From assembly GCA_020446945.1 (NCBI GenBank), contig JAGRDS010000001.1, positions 239,189 through 292,795 of the forward strand: a stretch of 53,607 bases of DNA, written 5' to 3'. The position numbers and the translations under genes were made by a program. Origin of the DNA: Parvularculaceae bacterium (GTDB lineage Bacteria; Pseudomonadota; Alphaproteobacteria; Caulobacterales; Parvularculaceae). The notes under the pieces are model-generated. The model was not told the origin of the DNA, did not search any database, and worked only from the letters and a program-made list of their open reading frames with translations. Position 1 is the stretch's first letter. Every line of letters starts with the position of its first letter. This document shows, one piece after another, positions 17,929-26,158 of this stretch.

Positions 17929-18450
17929 GTGGGCGGGCGAAGATATTTTTTGGGAATGGCGGCCCGCGCGCTGACGATTTTCGCGATGGCGATCGTTGCG
18001 CTGGCGATGGGCGCGTTGCCGCTTGGCGGCGGCGCGGCATTCGCCGACAGCGCCCCTATGCCCAATCCGTTTTCGAAATATTCCACCGCCGAGGGCGCCG
18101 TTCTCGCGGTTCGATCCGAATTTGCGCCGGTCGGCGGGCGCGTGCGCATCACCGTCTATGACGGGGAGGCGAACTTCCTTGAAATGGCGGCGGCCAAACT
18201 TGAAGGCGAAGTGAACGAAGACGGCGTCGCACTGGTGACGTTCTATGGCGCAAAGCCAGGCGTCTACGCCTTTGTCGCCTATTTCGACGAGAATGGCGAC
18301 GGCAAGCTCAATCGCAGCTTTATCGGCAAGCCGAAAGAACCCTACGTTTTTTCAAATGATATTCGCCCGAAAATGAGAAAACCGACATTCAACGAAACCA
18401 AGGTCGCGATCGCGCCCGGCGAAGTCGTCGTTCTCACGCTCAAGGACTAG
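17929..18450 (+). CDS. DUF2141 family exported protein
   Basis: A 173-residue exported protein of the DUF2141 family, function unknown. A long signal sequence (about 1-40, cleavage near AAFADSA) is followed by a beta-rich domain with FYGAKPGVYAFVAYFDENGDGKLN. That pattern has a possible calcium-loop-like DENGDGKLN segment and a conserved GKPKEPYVFSND stretch. GTG at 17929 is preferred because AAGGAT precedes it at proper distance; ATG at 17956 would shorten the signal sequence. It is monocistronic, with its own promoter and a possible terminator. Confidence 0.85.
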   Translation: MGGRRYFLGMAARALTIFAMAIVALAMGALPLGGGAAFADSAPMPNPFSKYSTAEGAVLAVRSEFAPVGGRVRITVYDGEANFLEMAAAKLEGEVNEDGVALVTFYGAKPGVYAFVAYFDENGDGKLNRSFIGKPKEPYVFSNDIRPKMRKPTFNETKVAIAPGEVVVLTLKD

Positions 18451-18504
18451 CGGCGGGCGCTTTCGGCCTCGAATTCAGTTCTGTTGTCGGCGTCGCCGCA
18501 CTTT

Positions 18505-18534
18505 CCAGCGAATCTTCCGGCGCTGGCGATTTTT
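18505..18534 (+). terminator. Possible terminator of the DUF2141 gene
   Basis: CCAGCG (18505-18510) pairs with CGCTGG (18521-18526) around a 10-base loop. Five T (18530-18534) follow after a three-base gap. It lies between two convergent genes. The stem is short, so it is a weak candidate. Confidence 0.4.
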
Positions 18535-18577
18535 CGGCCGAATGATCCTTGTACGGAAACTATCGCCGTAACTCAAT

Positions 18578-19354
18578 TCAGCCCGACCCGTCACGTTCGA
18601 TAGCCGAGCAATCGGCGCATTCAGGATCGCGCGGCAGCTTTACGCAGCGCGCGGCGGCGCCAAGCCCGTCATAGACGAACAGGCGCCCGGCCAGCGTATC
18701 GCCGATCGATAAAATCTCCTTGAGGGTTTCGAGCGCCGCCATTGAGCCGATGACGCCGGCGAGCGGTCCGAGAACCCCCTCCTCCGCGCAATTGACCTGC
18801 TCATCGCGCGGCGGCGCCTCCGGCACGAGGCAACGATAACAGGGCAGGCCAGCGCCGGCCCACGGCTTAAAAACGGACAAGTGCCCTTCAAATCGTCCGA
18901 TCGCGGCGGAAACAAGCGGCTTGCGCGCCTTGATGCAGGCCGTGTTGAGCGCAAAACGCGCGTCGAAATTATCCACGCCCTCTACGATGATATCGAATTC
19001 GGCGAGATGGTCCGCCGCGTTTTCCGCCGTCAGCTTCTCCTTTTGCGCGATGACGCGCACGCCCGGATTTAGCGCGTTTGCGAACGCGGCGGCGCGCGCG
19101 ACCTTCGCTTCGCCGATATCTTTCGTTGTGAAGATCGTCTGGCGCTGAAGGTTGGACAGCGCGACGCTGTCGTCATCAATGACGCCGAGCGCGCCGACGC
19201 CGGCTGCTGCGAGATATTGCAGGATCGGCCCGCCAAGCCCGCCCGCGCCGACGATCAGAACGCGCGCGGCGCGCAATTTATGCTGCCCTTGCGCGCCGAC
19301 TTCCTTCAACAGGATGTGGCGCAGATAGCGTTCGCGCGAATCGGCGTCGAGCAT
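18578..19354 (-). CDS. moeB: MoeB/ThiF-type sulfur-carrier adenylyltransferase
   Basis: E1-like enzyme that adenylates the C-terminal glycine of MoaD (molybdopterin) or a related sulfur carrier. The 258-residue product has RYLRHILLKEVG at the start, the nucleotide loop VGAGGLGG (about 36-43) and NLQRQTIF. Two CxxC pairs (CYRC, about 172-175; CADC, near 249) form the zinc site. This matches MoeB (249 residues in E. coli). ATG at 19354 fits the family start; the open frame upstream runs through the preceding gene in another frame. ThiF is the alternative. It is the last gene of a run with dut and a small membrane protein. Confidence 0.88.
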   Translation of the reverse strand: MLDADSRERYLRHILLKEVGAQGQHKLRAARVLIVGAGGLGGPILQYLAAAGVGALGVIDDDSVALSNLQRQTIFTTKDIGEAKVARAAAFANALNPGVRVIAQKEKLTAENAADHLAEFDIIVEGVDNFDARFALNTACIKARKPLVSAAIGRFEGHLSVFKPWAGAGLPCYRCLVPEAPPRDEQVNCAEEGVLGPLAGVIGSMAALETLKEILSIGDTLAGRLFVYDGLGAAARCVKLPRDPECADCSAIERDGSG

Positions 19355-19362
19355 GTTTTCGT

Positions 19363-19548
19363 TCACCACCAGCCGAATAAGCGTCCAAGCGTCGCCGCGG
19401 CGATCATGAACGCGCCGACAACGACGAGAGCCATGCCTAGCCCCCGGCTGGTGACGCCGCTCTCGCGAACGAGGAGGCCGGCGAAGACGCAAGCAAAGCC
19501 GATCACAATGAACGCATTGCGAAAGCCGGTCGCAAGCTCTTCGCTCAT
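19363..19548 (-). CDS. Small two-helix membrane protein
   Basis: A 61-residue protein with two predicted membrane helices (about 10-29 and 36-57), not assignable to a named family. ATG at 19548 follows AGGACGG at good distance. A GTG two codons earlier overlaps the dut stop as GTGA. It sits between dut and moeB in the same direction with almost no spacing, so it is surely co-transcribed with them. Function unknown. Confidence 0.65.
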   Translation of the reverse strand: MSEELATGFRNAFIVIGFACVFAGLLVRESGVTSRGLGMALVVVGAFMIAAATLGRLFGWW

Positions 19549-19550
19549 CG

Positions 19551-20024
19551 TCACCGTCCTGTCGAGCCGAAGCCTCCCTCGCCGCGCGCCGTATCGTCGA
19601 GCGCCGCCGCTTCTTCAAAAACCGCCTGCCAGACAGGCGCGATCACCATCTGCGCAATGCGCTCGCCGCGGCGAATGACGAAATCCTGCGATCCGTGATT
19701 GACGAGGATTACCTTGACCTCGCCGCGATAATCCGCGTCGATCGTGCCGGGCGAATTCAATACCGTAACGCCGAATTTGGCGGCCAGCCCGGAGCGCGGG
19801 CGCACTTGCGCTTCCCAACCCTGCGGCAGCGCCATTGAAAGGCCCGTCGGCACGAGCGCTGTTTCGCCGGCCTTAAGGACGAACCCCGCGCCCTCATCGA
19901 TCGCAGCGCGAAGATCGCATCCGGCCGCGCCGCCGGTTTCATAGGCCGGAAGGTCGAGCCCCGCGCCATGCGCAAGGCGCAGAACCTTCACCAGCGGCGG
20001 GCGGCGGGCGGCATCGTCGAACAT
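19551..20024 (-). CDS. dut: dUTP diphosphatase
   Basis: Hydrolyses dUTP to dUMP, keeping uracil out of DNA. All five trimeric dUTPase motifs are present in the 157 residues: [36 protein letters not shown] and the C-terminal arm [13 protein letters not shown] at 20024 follows GAGGGA at proper distance; a GTG four codons upstream is less likely. It leads a tight leftward group with a small membrane protein and moeB. Confidence 0.97.
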   Translation of the reverse strand: MFDDAARRPPLVKVLRLAHGAGLDLPAYETGGAAGCDLRAAIDEGAGFVLKAGETALVPTGLSMALPQGWEAQVRPRSGLAAKFGVTVLNSPGTIDADYRGEVKVILVNHGSQDFVIRRGERIAQMVIAPVWQAVFEEAAALDDTARGEGGFGSTGR

Positions 20025-20105
20025 CAATTCCCTCACGGTTTAAAAGCGGGTGATTTTACCGCCTGGCCGCGGCTTTTTCACCCCTAAAGGCCGGACGAAC
20101 CGACG

Positions 20106-20801
20106 CTAGGATGCGGCGGCGATTTCCGTCTGGATCGCCCGTGCGGCCTGGGCCGGGTCGGCCGCGGCGATCACAGGGCGCCCGACGACAAGGCGGTCCG
20201 CTCCGGCGCGGATGGCGTCAGCCGGCGTCACGACCCTTTTTTGATCGTCATGCGCGGCGCCGGCGGGACGAACGCCCGGCGTCACAATCGAGAGAGCCGC
20301 GCCGAAGCGCGCGCGGATCGCGCGGGCCTCACGCGCAGAGGCGATAACCCCGTCGGCGCCGGCTTCCGCCGCAAATTCGGCGCGCTTGAGAACGAGATCC
20401 TCCAGCTTCATGTCGATCCCGCACCGGGCGAGGCTTGCCTGCGAAAGACTGGTCAGCACTGTAACGGCCAGGATTTTGAGCCGCGCATCGTCGCCGCGCC
20501 CGGCGACAGCGCCCTTCAGGACATCGGGCTCAGCATGAACGGTGAGATAATCCCCGCCGAGCCGCGCTACGCTTCTAACGCCGCGCTCGACCGTCGCGCC
20601 GATATCGTGAAACTTGAAATCGAGAAAAATTTTTTTGCCGGCCTCGCCCAGCTCTCTTGCAAGCTCGATCCCGCCGATCGGCATCAATTGATAGCCAATC
20701 TTGTAAAACGCGCCGGCGTCGCCGATCTTCGCGATGAGGCGGCGTGCGTCATCCGTTGTCGGAACATCCAGGGCGATGATGAGTTTTTCGCGGGTCGTCA
20801 T
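20106..20801 (-). CDS. pyrF: Orotidine 5'-phosphate decarboxylase
   Basis: Last step of UMP synthesis. The 231-residue TIM-barrel protein shows LIIALDVP at the start, the catalytic FLDFKFHDIGATV (about 57-69, Asp-x-Lys-x-x-Asp), and the phosphate-binding VTPGVRP and LVVGRPV segments. ATG at 20801 gives the standard start; the open frame further upstream overlaps nth. It lies 14 bases after nth, so the two are probably one transcript. Confidence 0.97.
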   Translation of the reverse strand: MTTREKLIIALDVPTTDDARRLIAKIGDAGAFYKIGYQLMPIGGIELARELGEAGKKIFLDFKFHDIGATVERGVRSVARLGGDYLTVHAEPDVLKGAVAGRGDDARLKILAVTVLTSLSQASLARCGIDMKLEDLVLKRAEFAAEAGADGVIASAREARAIRARFGAALSIVTPGVRPAGAAHDDQKRVVTPADAIRAGADRLVVGRPVIAAADPAQAARAIQTEIAAAS

Positions 20802-20815
20802 TTCGGATTTGATTT

Positions 20816-21556
20816 CTATTTTGATGTTGATGCCCTCAATTTCGGCCTTGATGCAAGCTTTCGAACCGGCTTTTCGCTTTTTCGCCCGCCGCGCCCCGCG
20901 CCCGGAGCCGGCGTTTTCGGCCGGAACGCGCACAGGTCCGCAACTGCGCAGCGCCAGCATTCGGGCTTGCGCGCCTTGCAGACATAGCGCCCGTGCAGGA
21001 TGAGCCAGTGATGCGCGCCGTGAAGATATTCGGCCGGGGTTATTTTTTCGAGCCCGTCTTCAACCGCGCGCGGCGTTTTGCCGGGCGCCAGGCCCGTTCT
21101 GTTCGAGACGCGGAATATGTGCGTGTCGACAGCGATCGTCGGCAGGCCGAATGCGACATTGCAAACGACATTGGCTGTTTTGCGCCCCACCCCCGGCAAT
21201 CGTTCTAGCGCATCGCGATCGGAAGGAACCTTGCCGCCATGTTCGGCGACGAGAATTTCAGACAGTGCGACGACATTCTTCGCCTTGGCGCGCCAGAGCC
21301 CGATCGTTTTGATATATGCGCCGACTTTCGCCTCGCCGAGCGCCGCCATTTTTTCTGGCGTGTCGGCGATCTCGAACAGCGCCGGCGTCGCCCGATTGAC
21401 CCCGACATCGGTCGCCTGCGCCGACAGAACTACGGCGACGAGCAGGGTGAAGTCGTTCCTGTAATGAAGCTCGGTTTCGGGATTTGGCGCGTCTGCCGCC
21501 AGCCGCCTGAAGAGTTCCGCCGCTTTGGCGCGAGTCATTTTCGCCATCTGCACCAT
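20816..21556 (-). CDS. nth: Endonuclease III
   Basis: DNA glycosylase/AP lyase for oxidised pyrimidines. The 246-residue protein carries the helix-hairpin-helix LPGVGRKTANVV with the catalytic lysine, the catalytic aspartate in VDTHIFRVSNR, and the 4Fe-4S cluster cysteines spaced C-x6-C-x2-C-x5-C (CKARKPECWRCAVADLC). The C-terminal tail after the cluster (about 32 residues) is unusually long and basic compared with E. coli (211 residues in total). Three ATGs lie close together (21556, 21547, 21538); the true start is not certain. It diverges from the DUF2244 gene, a pairing I recognise from alphaproteobacteria. Confidence 0.95.
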   Translation of the reverse strand: MVQMAKMTRAKAAELFRRLAADAPNPETELHYRNDFTLLVAVVLSAQATDVGVNRATPALFEIADTPEKMAALGEAKVGAYIKTIGLWRAKAKNVVALSEILVAEHGGKVPSDRDALERLPGVGRKTANVVCNVAFGLPTIAVDTHIFRVSNRTGLAPGKTPRAVEDGLEKITPAEYLHGAHHWLILHGRYVCKARKPECWRCAVADLCAFRPKTPAPGAGRGGRKSEKPVRKLASRPKLRASTSK

Positions 21557-21675
21557 TCCGCTTTCGAGCGCAGGGCGGACCCTGCCGCCGCGCGCCTTTG
21601 GAAGTCAAACCGGGACCGGGGGAGTATTTCCCAGATCGAGGTGGCGGAAAAATTCCGGCGCGCTATCATCGGCGC

Positions 21676-22227
21676 ATGACCCGTCATTGCGTTTACGAAG
21701 ATATGCCGCCGGCCGAAAAAGGGCGAGCGCTCGGCCCTGCGCCGCAACCGGCTGCGGGAGAGGCGGAATTCGACGCCGTCCTCTTTCCCAACCGCTCTCT
21801 CCCAAATCGCGGATATATCGCGGTGATGTCGATCGTCATCGCGTCAAATCTCTTTTTCGGCGTCTATTTCTTTGCGATCGGCGCCTGGCCGGTGATCGGC
21901 TTTTGCGGATTCGATGTTTTCCTTGTCTGGCTCGCCTTCAGGCTATCCTATCGGCAGGGGCGGTTGCATGAACGTGTGCGGATCGCAGACGGCGACATGC
22001 TCGTTTCGCGCGTCCTTCCCTCCGGCCATGAATCGCGCTGGCGTTTGCAGCCCTTCTGGGCGCGCGTCGTCATCGACAATCCCGGCGAACATGAAGCTCG
22101 TGTTCGCGTACTCTCAAAAGGGCGCTCGCTTGTCCTCGGATCGTTTCTGTCTCCCGACGAACGCATCACCTTCGGCGAAGCGTTGCAGGCGGCGATCGCA
22201 CGCGCGGCCGGGCGGGCCGGAAGCTGA
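21676..22227 (+). CDS. DUF2244 family membrane protein
   Basis: A 183-residue inner-membrane protein of the DUF2244 family. Two adjacent helices (about 50-70 and 73-92) follow the family motif LFPNRSLPNRGY. The cytoplasmic C-terminal part holds the RWRLQPFWARV segment typical of the family and ends in an amphipathic helix. Function is unknown. ATG at 21676 is chosen because the longer frame adds a basic, non-conserved stretch. GCTATCAT lies just upstream (21662-21669), again hinting at a short or absent leader. The next gene begins 3 bases after its stop. Confidence 0.85.
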   Translation: MTRHCVYEDMPPAEKGRALGPAPQPAAGEAEFDAVLFPNRSLPNRGYIAVMSIVIASNLFFGVYFFAIGAWPVIGFCGFDVFLVWLAFRLSYRQGRLHERVRIADGDMLVSRVLPSGHESRWRLQPFWARVVIDNPGEHEARVRVLSKGRSLVLGSFLSPDERITFGEALQAAIARAAGRAGS

Positions 22228-22230
22228 ACC

Positions 22231-22779
22231 ATGTTCGCGCAATTTTTTATGCTCGCCGCCCTGATCGCCGTCGCCGGCATCGCATACTGGCGCTGGTCGC
22301 GCAGAACGAATGCGGAGATCGCCGAAGGCGCCCTTTATGAGTGGGAACGCCTTTCGCGAACCGAGTGCGATCTCATCGAAGGGCTGAGCGAGGAGCGGTT
22401 TCGCGCCGTTTATCGGCGAACGCATTTTCCGCGGTTTCCGAAATATGCGATTGCCATCGCCGCCGCTTTTGTCGTTTCACTTCCGCTTACGCTCGGCGCT
22501 CTCGCTGGGATCGCGTGGACGCTCGATACGATCGGCCTTTCCGCCAATGCGCAGGCGATCGCCCGGTCTGTGCCGATTGAAGGCTCGATCGCCGGCGTGT
22601 CGCGCGACGACGGCGAGACAATCGCGCTTTACTACGTTCAGGATGTCGTCAAGTTCTATTATTATTTCGGACTTTTATTCGCTTGGCTCGGCATAATCTA
22701 TTTTGCGATGCGCCGCTTTCACAAAAACCGGCCTGGCTATTTGCGCGACGAGCTAATGAAGGAAAAGGCGAAGGGCTGA
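22231..22779 (+). CDS. Uncharacterised three-helix membrane protein
   Basis: A 182-residue protein of no family I recognise. Predicted membrane helices are about 3-20, 72-96 and 138-157. Between them are a basic/acidic stretch with many Arg and Glu (about 22-68) and a periplasm-facing segment (about 97-135). It begins 3 bases after the DUF2244 gene, and gloA starts 2 bases after its stop, so all three are one operon. A role in membrane or methylglyoxal stress would be only a guess from position. Confidence 0.65.
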   Translation: MFAQFFMLAALIAVAGIAYWRWSRRTNAEIAEGALYEWERLSRTECDLIEGLSEERFRAVYRRTHFPRFPKYAIAIAAAFVVSLPLTLGALAGIAWTLDTIGLSANAQAIARSVPIEGSIAGVSRDDGETIALYYVQDVVKFYYYFGLLFAWLGIIYFAMRRFHKNRPGYLRDELMKEKAKG

Positions 22780-22781
22780 CA

Positions 22782-23222
22782 ATGGAATATCTGCACACGA
22801 TGGTTCGCGTTTCCAATCTCGACGCATCGCTGGAGTTCTATTGCGACAAGCTTGGTCTTGTTGAAGTCTACCGAATGAAAAATGAAATGGGGCGCTTTAC
22901 GCTCGTCTTTCTCGCCGCGCCCGGCGATGTCGACAAGGCGCGCGAAAATCAGGCGCCGCTTGTAGAACTCACCTACAATTGGGATACGGAAGAATATGCC
23001 GGCGGGCGAAATTTCGGTCACCTCGCCTATCGGGTCGATGACATTTATGCAATCTGCGAGAAGCTCATGCATTCAGGCGTCACCATCAACCGCCCGCCCC
23101 GCGACGGGCGCATGGCCTTTATCCGTTCGCCGGACGGGATTTCGATAGAGCTTTTGCAACAGGGCGACGCACTCGCCCCCGCCGAACCGTGGATATCGAT
23201 GCAGAACGCCGGAAGCTGGTGA
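22782..23222 (+). CDS. gloA: Lactoylglutathione lyase (glyoxalase I)
   Basis: Converts the methylglyoxal-glutathione hemithioacetal to S-lactoylglutathione. The 146-residue protein matches bacterial nickel-type GloA. The metal ligands are the histidine of YLHTMVRV (His5), the glutamate of LVELTYNW, the histidine of FGHLAYRV and the glutamate of SIELLQ. The start at 22782 gives MEYLHTMVRV, as expected; a longer frame from 22683 overlaps the previous gene. It is the third gene of a compact operon with DUF2244 and a membrane protein. Confidence 0.95.
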   Translation: MEYLHTMVRVSNLDASLEFYCDKLGLVEVYRMKNEMGRFTLVFLAAPGDVDKARENQAPLVELTYNWDTEEYAGGRNFGHLAYRVDDIYAICEKLMHSGVTINRPPRDGRMAFIRSPDGISIELLQQGDALAPAEPWISMQNAGSW

Positions 23223-23333
23223 GCAATAGCGAAGCGCGTGACTTGCATCGCACGCAAACCAGCGCGCCGATTGGCCTGCCGGCCGTAAAATGAACGAATT
23301 ATTAAATCGCCGTACGGCAGTTTCAGACCCTGA

Positions 23334-24305
23334 ATGTTGAAACGCGGGGATTTCGTGAAGCCGCTGCTCTTACAAAATGTCGTCAAACGCTTCGGCGATT
23401 TCAACGCCGTCGACGATCTTTCGTTCAGCGTCAACAAGGGCGAGATCTTTGGCTTTTTGGGGCCCAACGGCGCGGGCAAGACGACGACGTTGCGGATGAT
23501 TCTCGACATTATCCCGCCGACCTCGGGACGCATTGAAGTTTTAGGATCGGCATCGGCGATACCGGTTCGCCGCCGTATCGGCTATCTTCCCGAAGAGCGC
23601 GGCCTTTACCGAAAGATGAAAGCGGCCGAAACGATTTCCTATTTCGCGCGCCTTCGCGGCGTTTCGCAAAAGGAGGCGCGGGCGCGGGCGTTGAATTTGC
23701 TCGCCGATTTCGGACTTGGCGAATTCGCCGGGACGAAAAATGAATCTCTCTCAAAGGGGATGGCGCAAAAAGTCCAGCTTTTGTCGACCATCGCCCACGA
23801 TCCGGAACTCCTCATACTTGACGAGCCGTTTACCGGCCTCGACCCGATAAACCAGGCGACACTTGAAAAGCTGATCGCCGATTTGCGCGATCAGGGGCGC
23901 ACGATCATTTTCTCCACTCATACCATGCAGCATGCCGAGCGGCTTTGCGATCGCTTTCTAATTCTCGCCAAGGGCGCAAAGCGCTTTGAAGGAACGCTGG
24001 GCGAGGCGCGCGCGAAATTTCCACCGCGGCTTATCGTTCGAACGCGCGATCGTATTGACGGCGTCAAATCCGCGCCTGGCGTCGCCAGCGTACTCGACCT
24101 GCCGGCGCGCGACGGCGAAGACCCTGGATATTCGATAGAATTGCAGCGCGGCGTAGATCCGAACACGGTATTGCGCGCCGCTTTCGACGCAGGAATCCAC
24201 CTGTCGCGCTTTGAAAACGCAAACGCTTCGCTGCACGATATTTTCGTCGACCTTGTCGGCGGCGCCGAAGAAAGCGCGGCCGCAGGCGCGCAGGAGGCCG
24301 CGTGA
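23334..24305 (+). CDS. ABC transporter ATP-binding protein (NatA-like)
   Basis: ATPase subunit of an ABC-2 type exporter, 323 residues. It shows Walker A GPNGAGKTT (about 45-53), the signature LSKGMAQK, Walker B LLILDEPFTGLDP and the switch histidine in IFSTHTM. The C-terminal extension after residue 230 is typical of NatA/YhaQ-like proteins. ATG at 23334 is used; a GTG at 23355 with GGGGAT upstream is an alternative. Its stop overlaps the start of the permease gene as GTGA, showing tight coupling. NatAB exports sodium in Bacillus; the substrate here is unknown. Confidence 0.9.
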   Translation: MLKRGDFVKPLLLQNVVKRFGDFNAVDDLSFSVNKGEIFGFLGPNGAGKTTTLRMILDIIPPTSGRIEVLGSASAIPVRRRIGYLPEERGLYRKMKAAETISYFARLRGVSQKEARARALNLLADFGLGEFAGTKNESLSKGMAQKVQLLSTIAHDPELLILDEPFTGLDPINQATLEKLIADLRDQGRTIIFSTHTMQHAERLCDRFLILAKGAKRFEGTLGEARAKFPPRLIVRTRDRIDGVKSAPGVASVLDLPARDGEDPGYSIELQRGVDPNTVLRAAFDAGIHLSRFENANASLHDIFVDLVGGAEESAAAGAQEAA

Positions 24306-25816
24306 GATCTGTGTTCCTCATCGCCTGGCGGGAATACAAGCAATATGTCCTCTCGCGCGGGTTCCTGATCTTCCTGATCAGCTTTCCCCTTTTGATCGGG
24401 CTCGGCGGCGCGGCGATGACGTTTCTCGAAACCTCGCGCCCCGTTCGCCACTTTATAGTGTTCGATGAAGCCGGCGGTTACGCAGAAGCGATCGACCGTG
24501 AAATTGAAACGCGCTATCAGGCGAGCATCCTGGCGGCATGGGACGCTTACGTTCCGCTCGCAATCGACGGAACAAAATTCGCGCCGGATGCGCTTCGCTC
24601 GCCGTTCGCACCCGCCGCCGCGACCCGCGCGCGCCAGGAAGCGTTTTTCGCCGCCGGGGGCGTTGAGGCGGCGCGAAGCGCCATCGGCGATTATTTGAAA
24701 ACGGGCGCACCGGCGTTCGTCGGTCCAAGACGCCAGTTCGAGCGAATGGATCTAACCGGCGTCGTCGGGGATGCGGCGACAATTGAAAGCGCGGCCCAAA
24801 CGCTTAGACCGTTCCTTCTCGGCGAACGGGACTATCCCGGCACGTCGCATGGCCTGTTTGCGGCGGTGTTCATACCGAAAGGTTACACCGGCGGCGAGAA
24901 CGGAGCGGAGGCGCAATATTGGAGCGCCAATCTTACCGATCCGGCGCTTGAAATCACCGTCTCTCGCGCGCTTTCGTCGGCGGCGCGGCGAAAATTGTCG
25001 GAAAGTTTCGGCCTTGCGCCCGGACAGCTTGAAGCGCTCGCCGACGTCGATGCGCCGGTGAAGGCTTTCCGCCCGGATAAGGATGAGAACGGCGGCGCGC
25101 TTAACGAGGTAGATCGCCTGCGCTCGGCGTTCGTGCCGGCGGCGATGACTTATATGCTGCTCGTCGTCATATTCGGCGTCGGAAATCTTCTTCTCACCAA
25201 TACGATTGAGGAACGTTCGAACAAGATCGTCGAAATACTCCTATCTTCAGTGACGGCGAACGAACTGATGCTCGGAAAGCTTGTCGGGATCGCCGCGGTC
25301 GGCCTGACCATGCCAAGCGTTTTTGCGCTCGGCGCGCTTGCGCTTACGCTATCGGGCGGCGGCGACGGCATGATGCGCGAACTTGTCGGCGTTCTCCTCG
25401 ATTCTTGGTTCTTGCCGATATATCTTTTCTATTTCCTGTGCGCTTATGCGATTTTCGCAATGATCTTCCTGGCGATCGGCGCAGTCTCCAACTCGCTGCA
25501 GGACGCGCAAAGTTACATGGGGCCCGTCATGCTGATCGTATTTGCGCCGATGCCGTTCATGGTGCTGGTGTTTCAAAATCCGAACGGGCTCATCGCCTCG
25601 ATCCTCACCTGGATTCCGATTTATACGCCTTACGCCGTCATGATGCGTATCGCCGCCGACCCGCCGATCGGCGAGATTGTCGGCGCTACGTGCCTGATGC
25701 TCGCATTCGCAATTATTCTCGGGCGTTTCATGGGAAGGATCTTCCGCGCCGCGATCCTGCAATCTGCTCCGGCGAAAGCGAAAGACCTTATCAAACTTGC
25801 GCGATCAGGCGGTTAG
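24302..25816 (+). CDS. ABC-2 type transporter permease (NatB-like)
   Basis: A 504-residue membrane partner of the preceding ATPase. The topology is one N-terminal helix (about 18-40), a large extracytoplasmic domain (about 45-270), then five or six helices (about 275-490). This is the pattern of the NatB/YhaP group, with the characteristic NTIEERSNKIVEILLSSVTANELMLGKL motif after the first C-terminal helix. The GTG start at 24302 overlaps the ATPase stop by four bases. The end overlaps the convergent zinc-finger gene by 12 bases. Confidence 0.9.
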   Translation: MRSVFLIAWREYKQYVLSRGFLIFLISFPLLIGLGGAAMTFLETSRPVRHFIVFDEAGGYAEAIDREIETRYQASILAAWDAYVPLAIDGTKFAPDALRSPFAPAAATRARQEAFFAAGGVEAARSAIGDYLKTGAPAFVGPRRQFERMDLTGVVGDAATIESAAQTLRPFLLGERDYPGTSHGLFAAVFIPKGYTGGENGAEAQYWSANLTDPALEITVSRALSSAARRKLSESFGLAPGQLEALADVDAPVKAFRPDKDENGGALNEVDRLRSAFVPAAMTYMLLVVIFGVGNLLLTNTIEERSNKIVEILLSSVTANELMLGKLVGIAAVGLTMPSVFALGALALTLSGGGDGMMRELVGVLLDSWFLPIYLFYFLCAYAIFAMIFLAIGAVSNSLQDAQSYMGPVMLIVFAPMPFMVLVFQNPNGLIASILTWIPIYTPYAVMMRIAADPPIGEIVGATCLMLAFAIILGRFMGRIFRAAILQSAPAKAKDLIKLARSGG

Positions 25817-26005
25817 GGCGCTTTTGGCCTTTTCCGGATCGTAAATGAACTTGCGGTCGCAATAGCCGCACTCGGCCTCGCCGTCATCGAGCGCATACCA
25901 GACGCGCGGGTGACCGAGCGCGCCGCCGGAGCCGTCGCAGGCGATGCGCTTTTCGGCGACATAGACAATTTCCGGGTCGGGCGCTTTAGGGGTCTTTTCG
26001 CTCAT
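25805..26005 (-). CDS. Small CHCC zinc-finger protein (NDUFS6-like)
   Basis: A 66-residue protein with a zinc site Cys23, His32, Cys46, Cys49 in the zf-CHCC pattern. The same domain occurs in the mitochondrial complex I accessory subunit NDUFS6 and its alphaproteobacterial relatives. A role in complex I assembly is therefore likely but not shown here, since no nuo genes are in the window. ATG at 26005 gives the family start (MSEKTP). The end overlaps the convergent permease gene by 12 bases. Confidence 0.82.
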   Translation of the reverse strand: MSEKTPKAPDPEIVYVAEKRIACDGSGGALGHPRVWYALDDGEAECGYCDRKFIYDPEKAKSALTA

Positions 26006-26158
26006 GACAATCCGTCGAGGTTCGAAGCCGGGTTTGAGATCTGCACATGCCGGCTCTCGCGGCGCTTCGTCAAGCATCAGAAATTCTGCGCCGGCGCACG
26101 GTTGACCCGGCCGGCGCGCGACGTGGTATTCTCCCGCGCCGCCAAACGGTCTCATCGA

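Noticed and set aside
20059..20081. Stem and T-run on the plus strand between pyrF and dut
   Set aside because: Both genes run leftward, so the T-run is on the wrong strand to terminate them.
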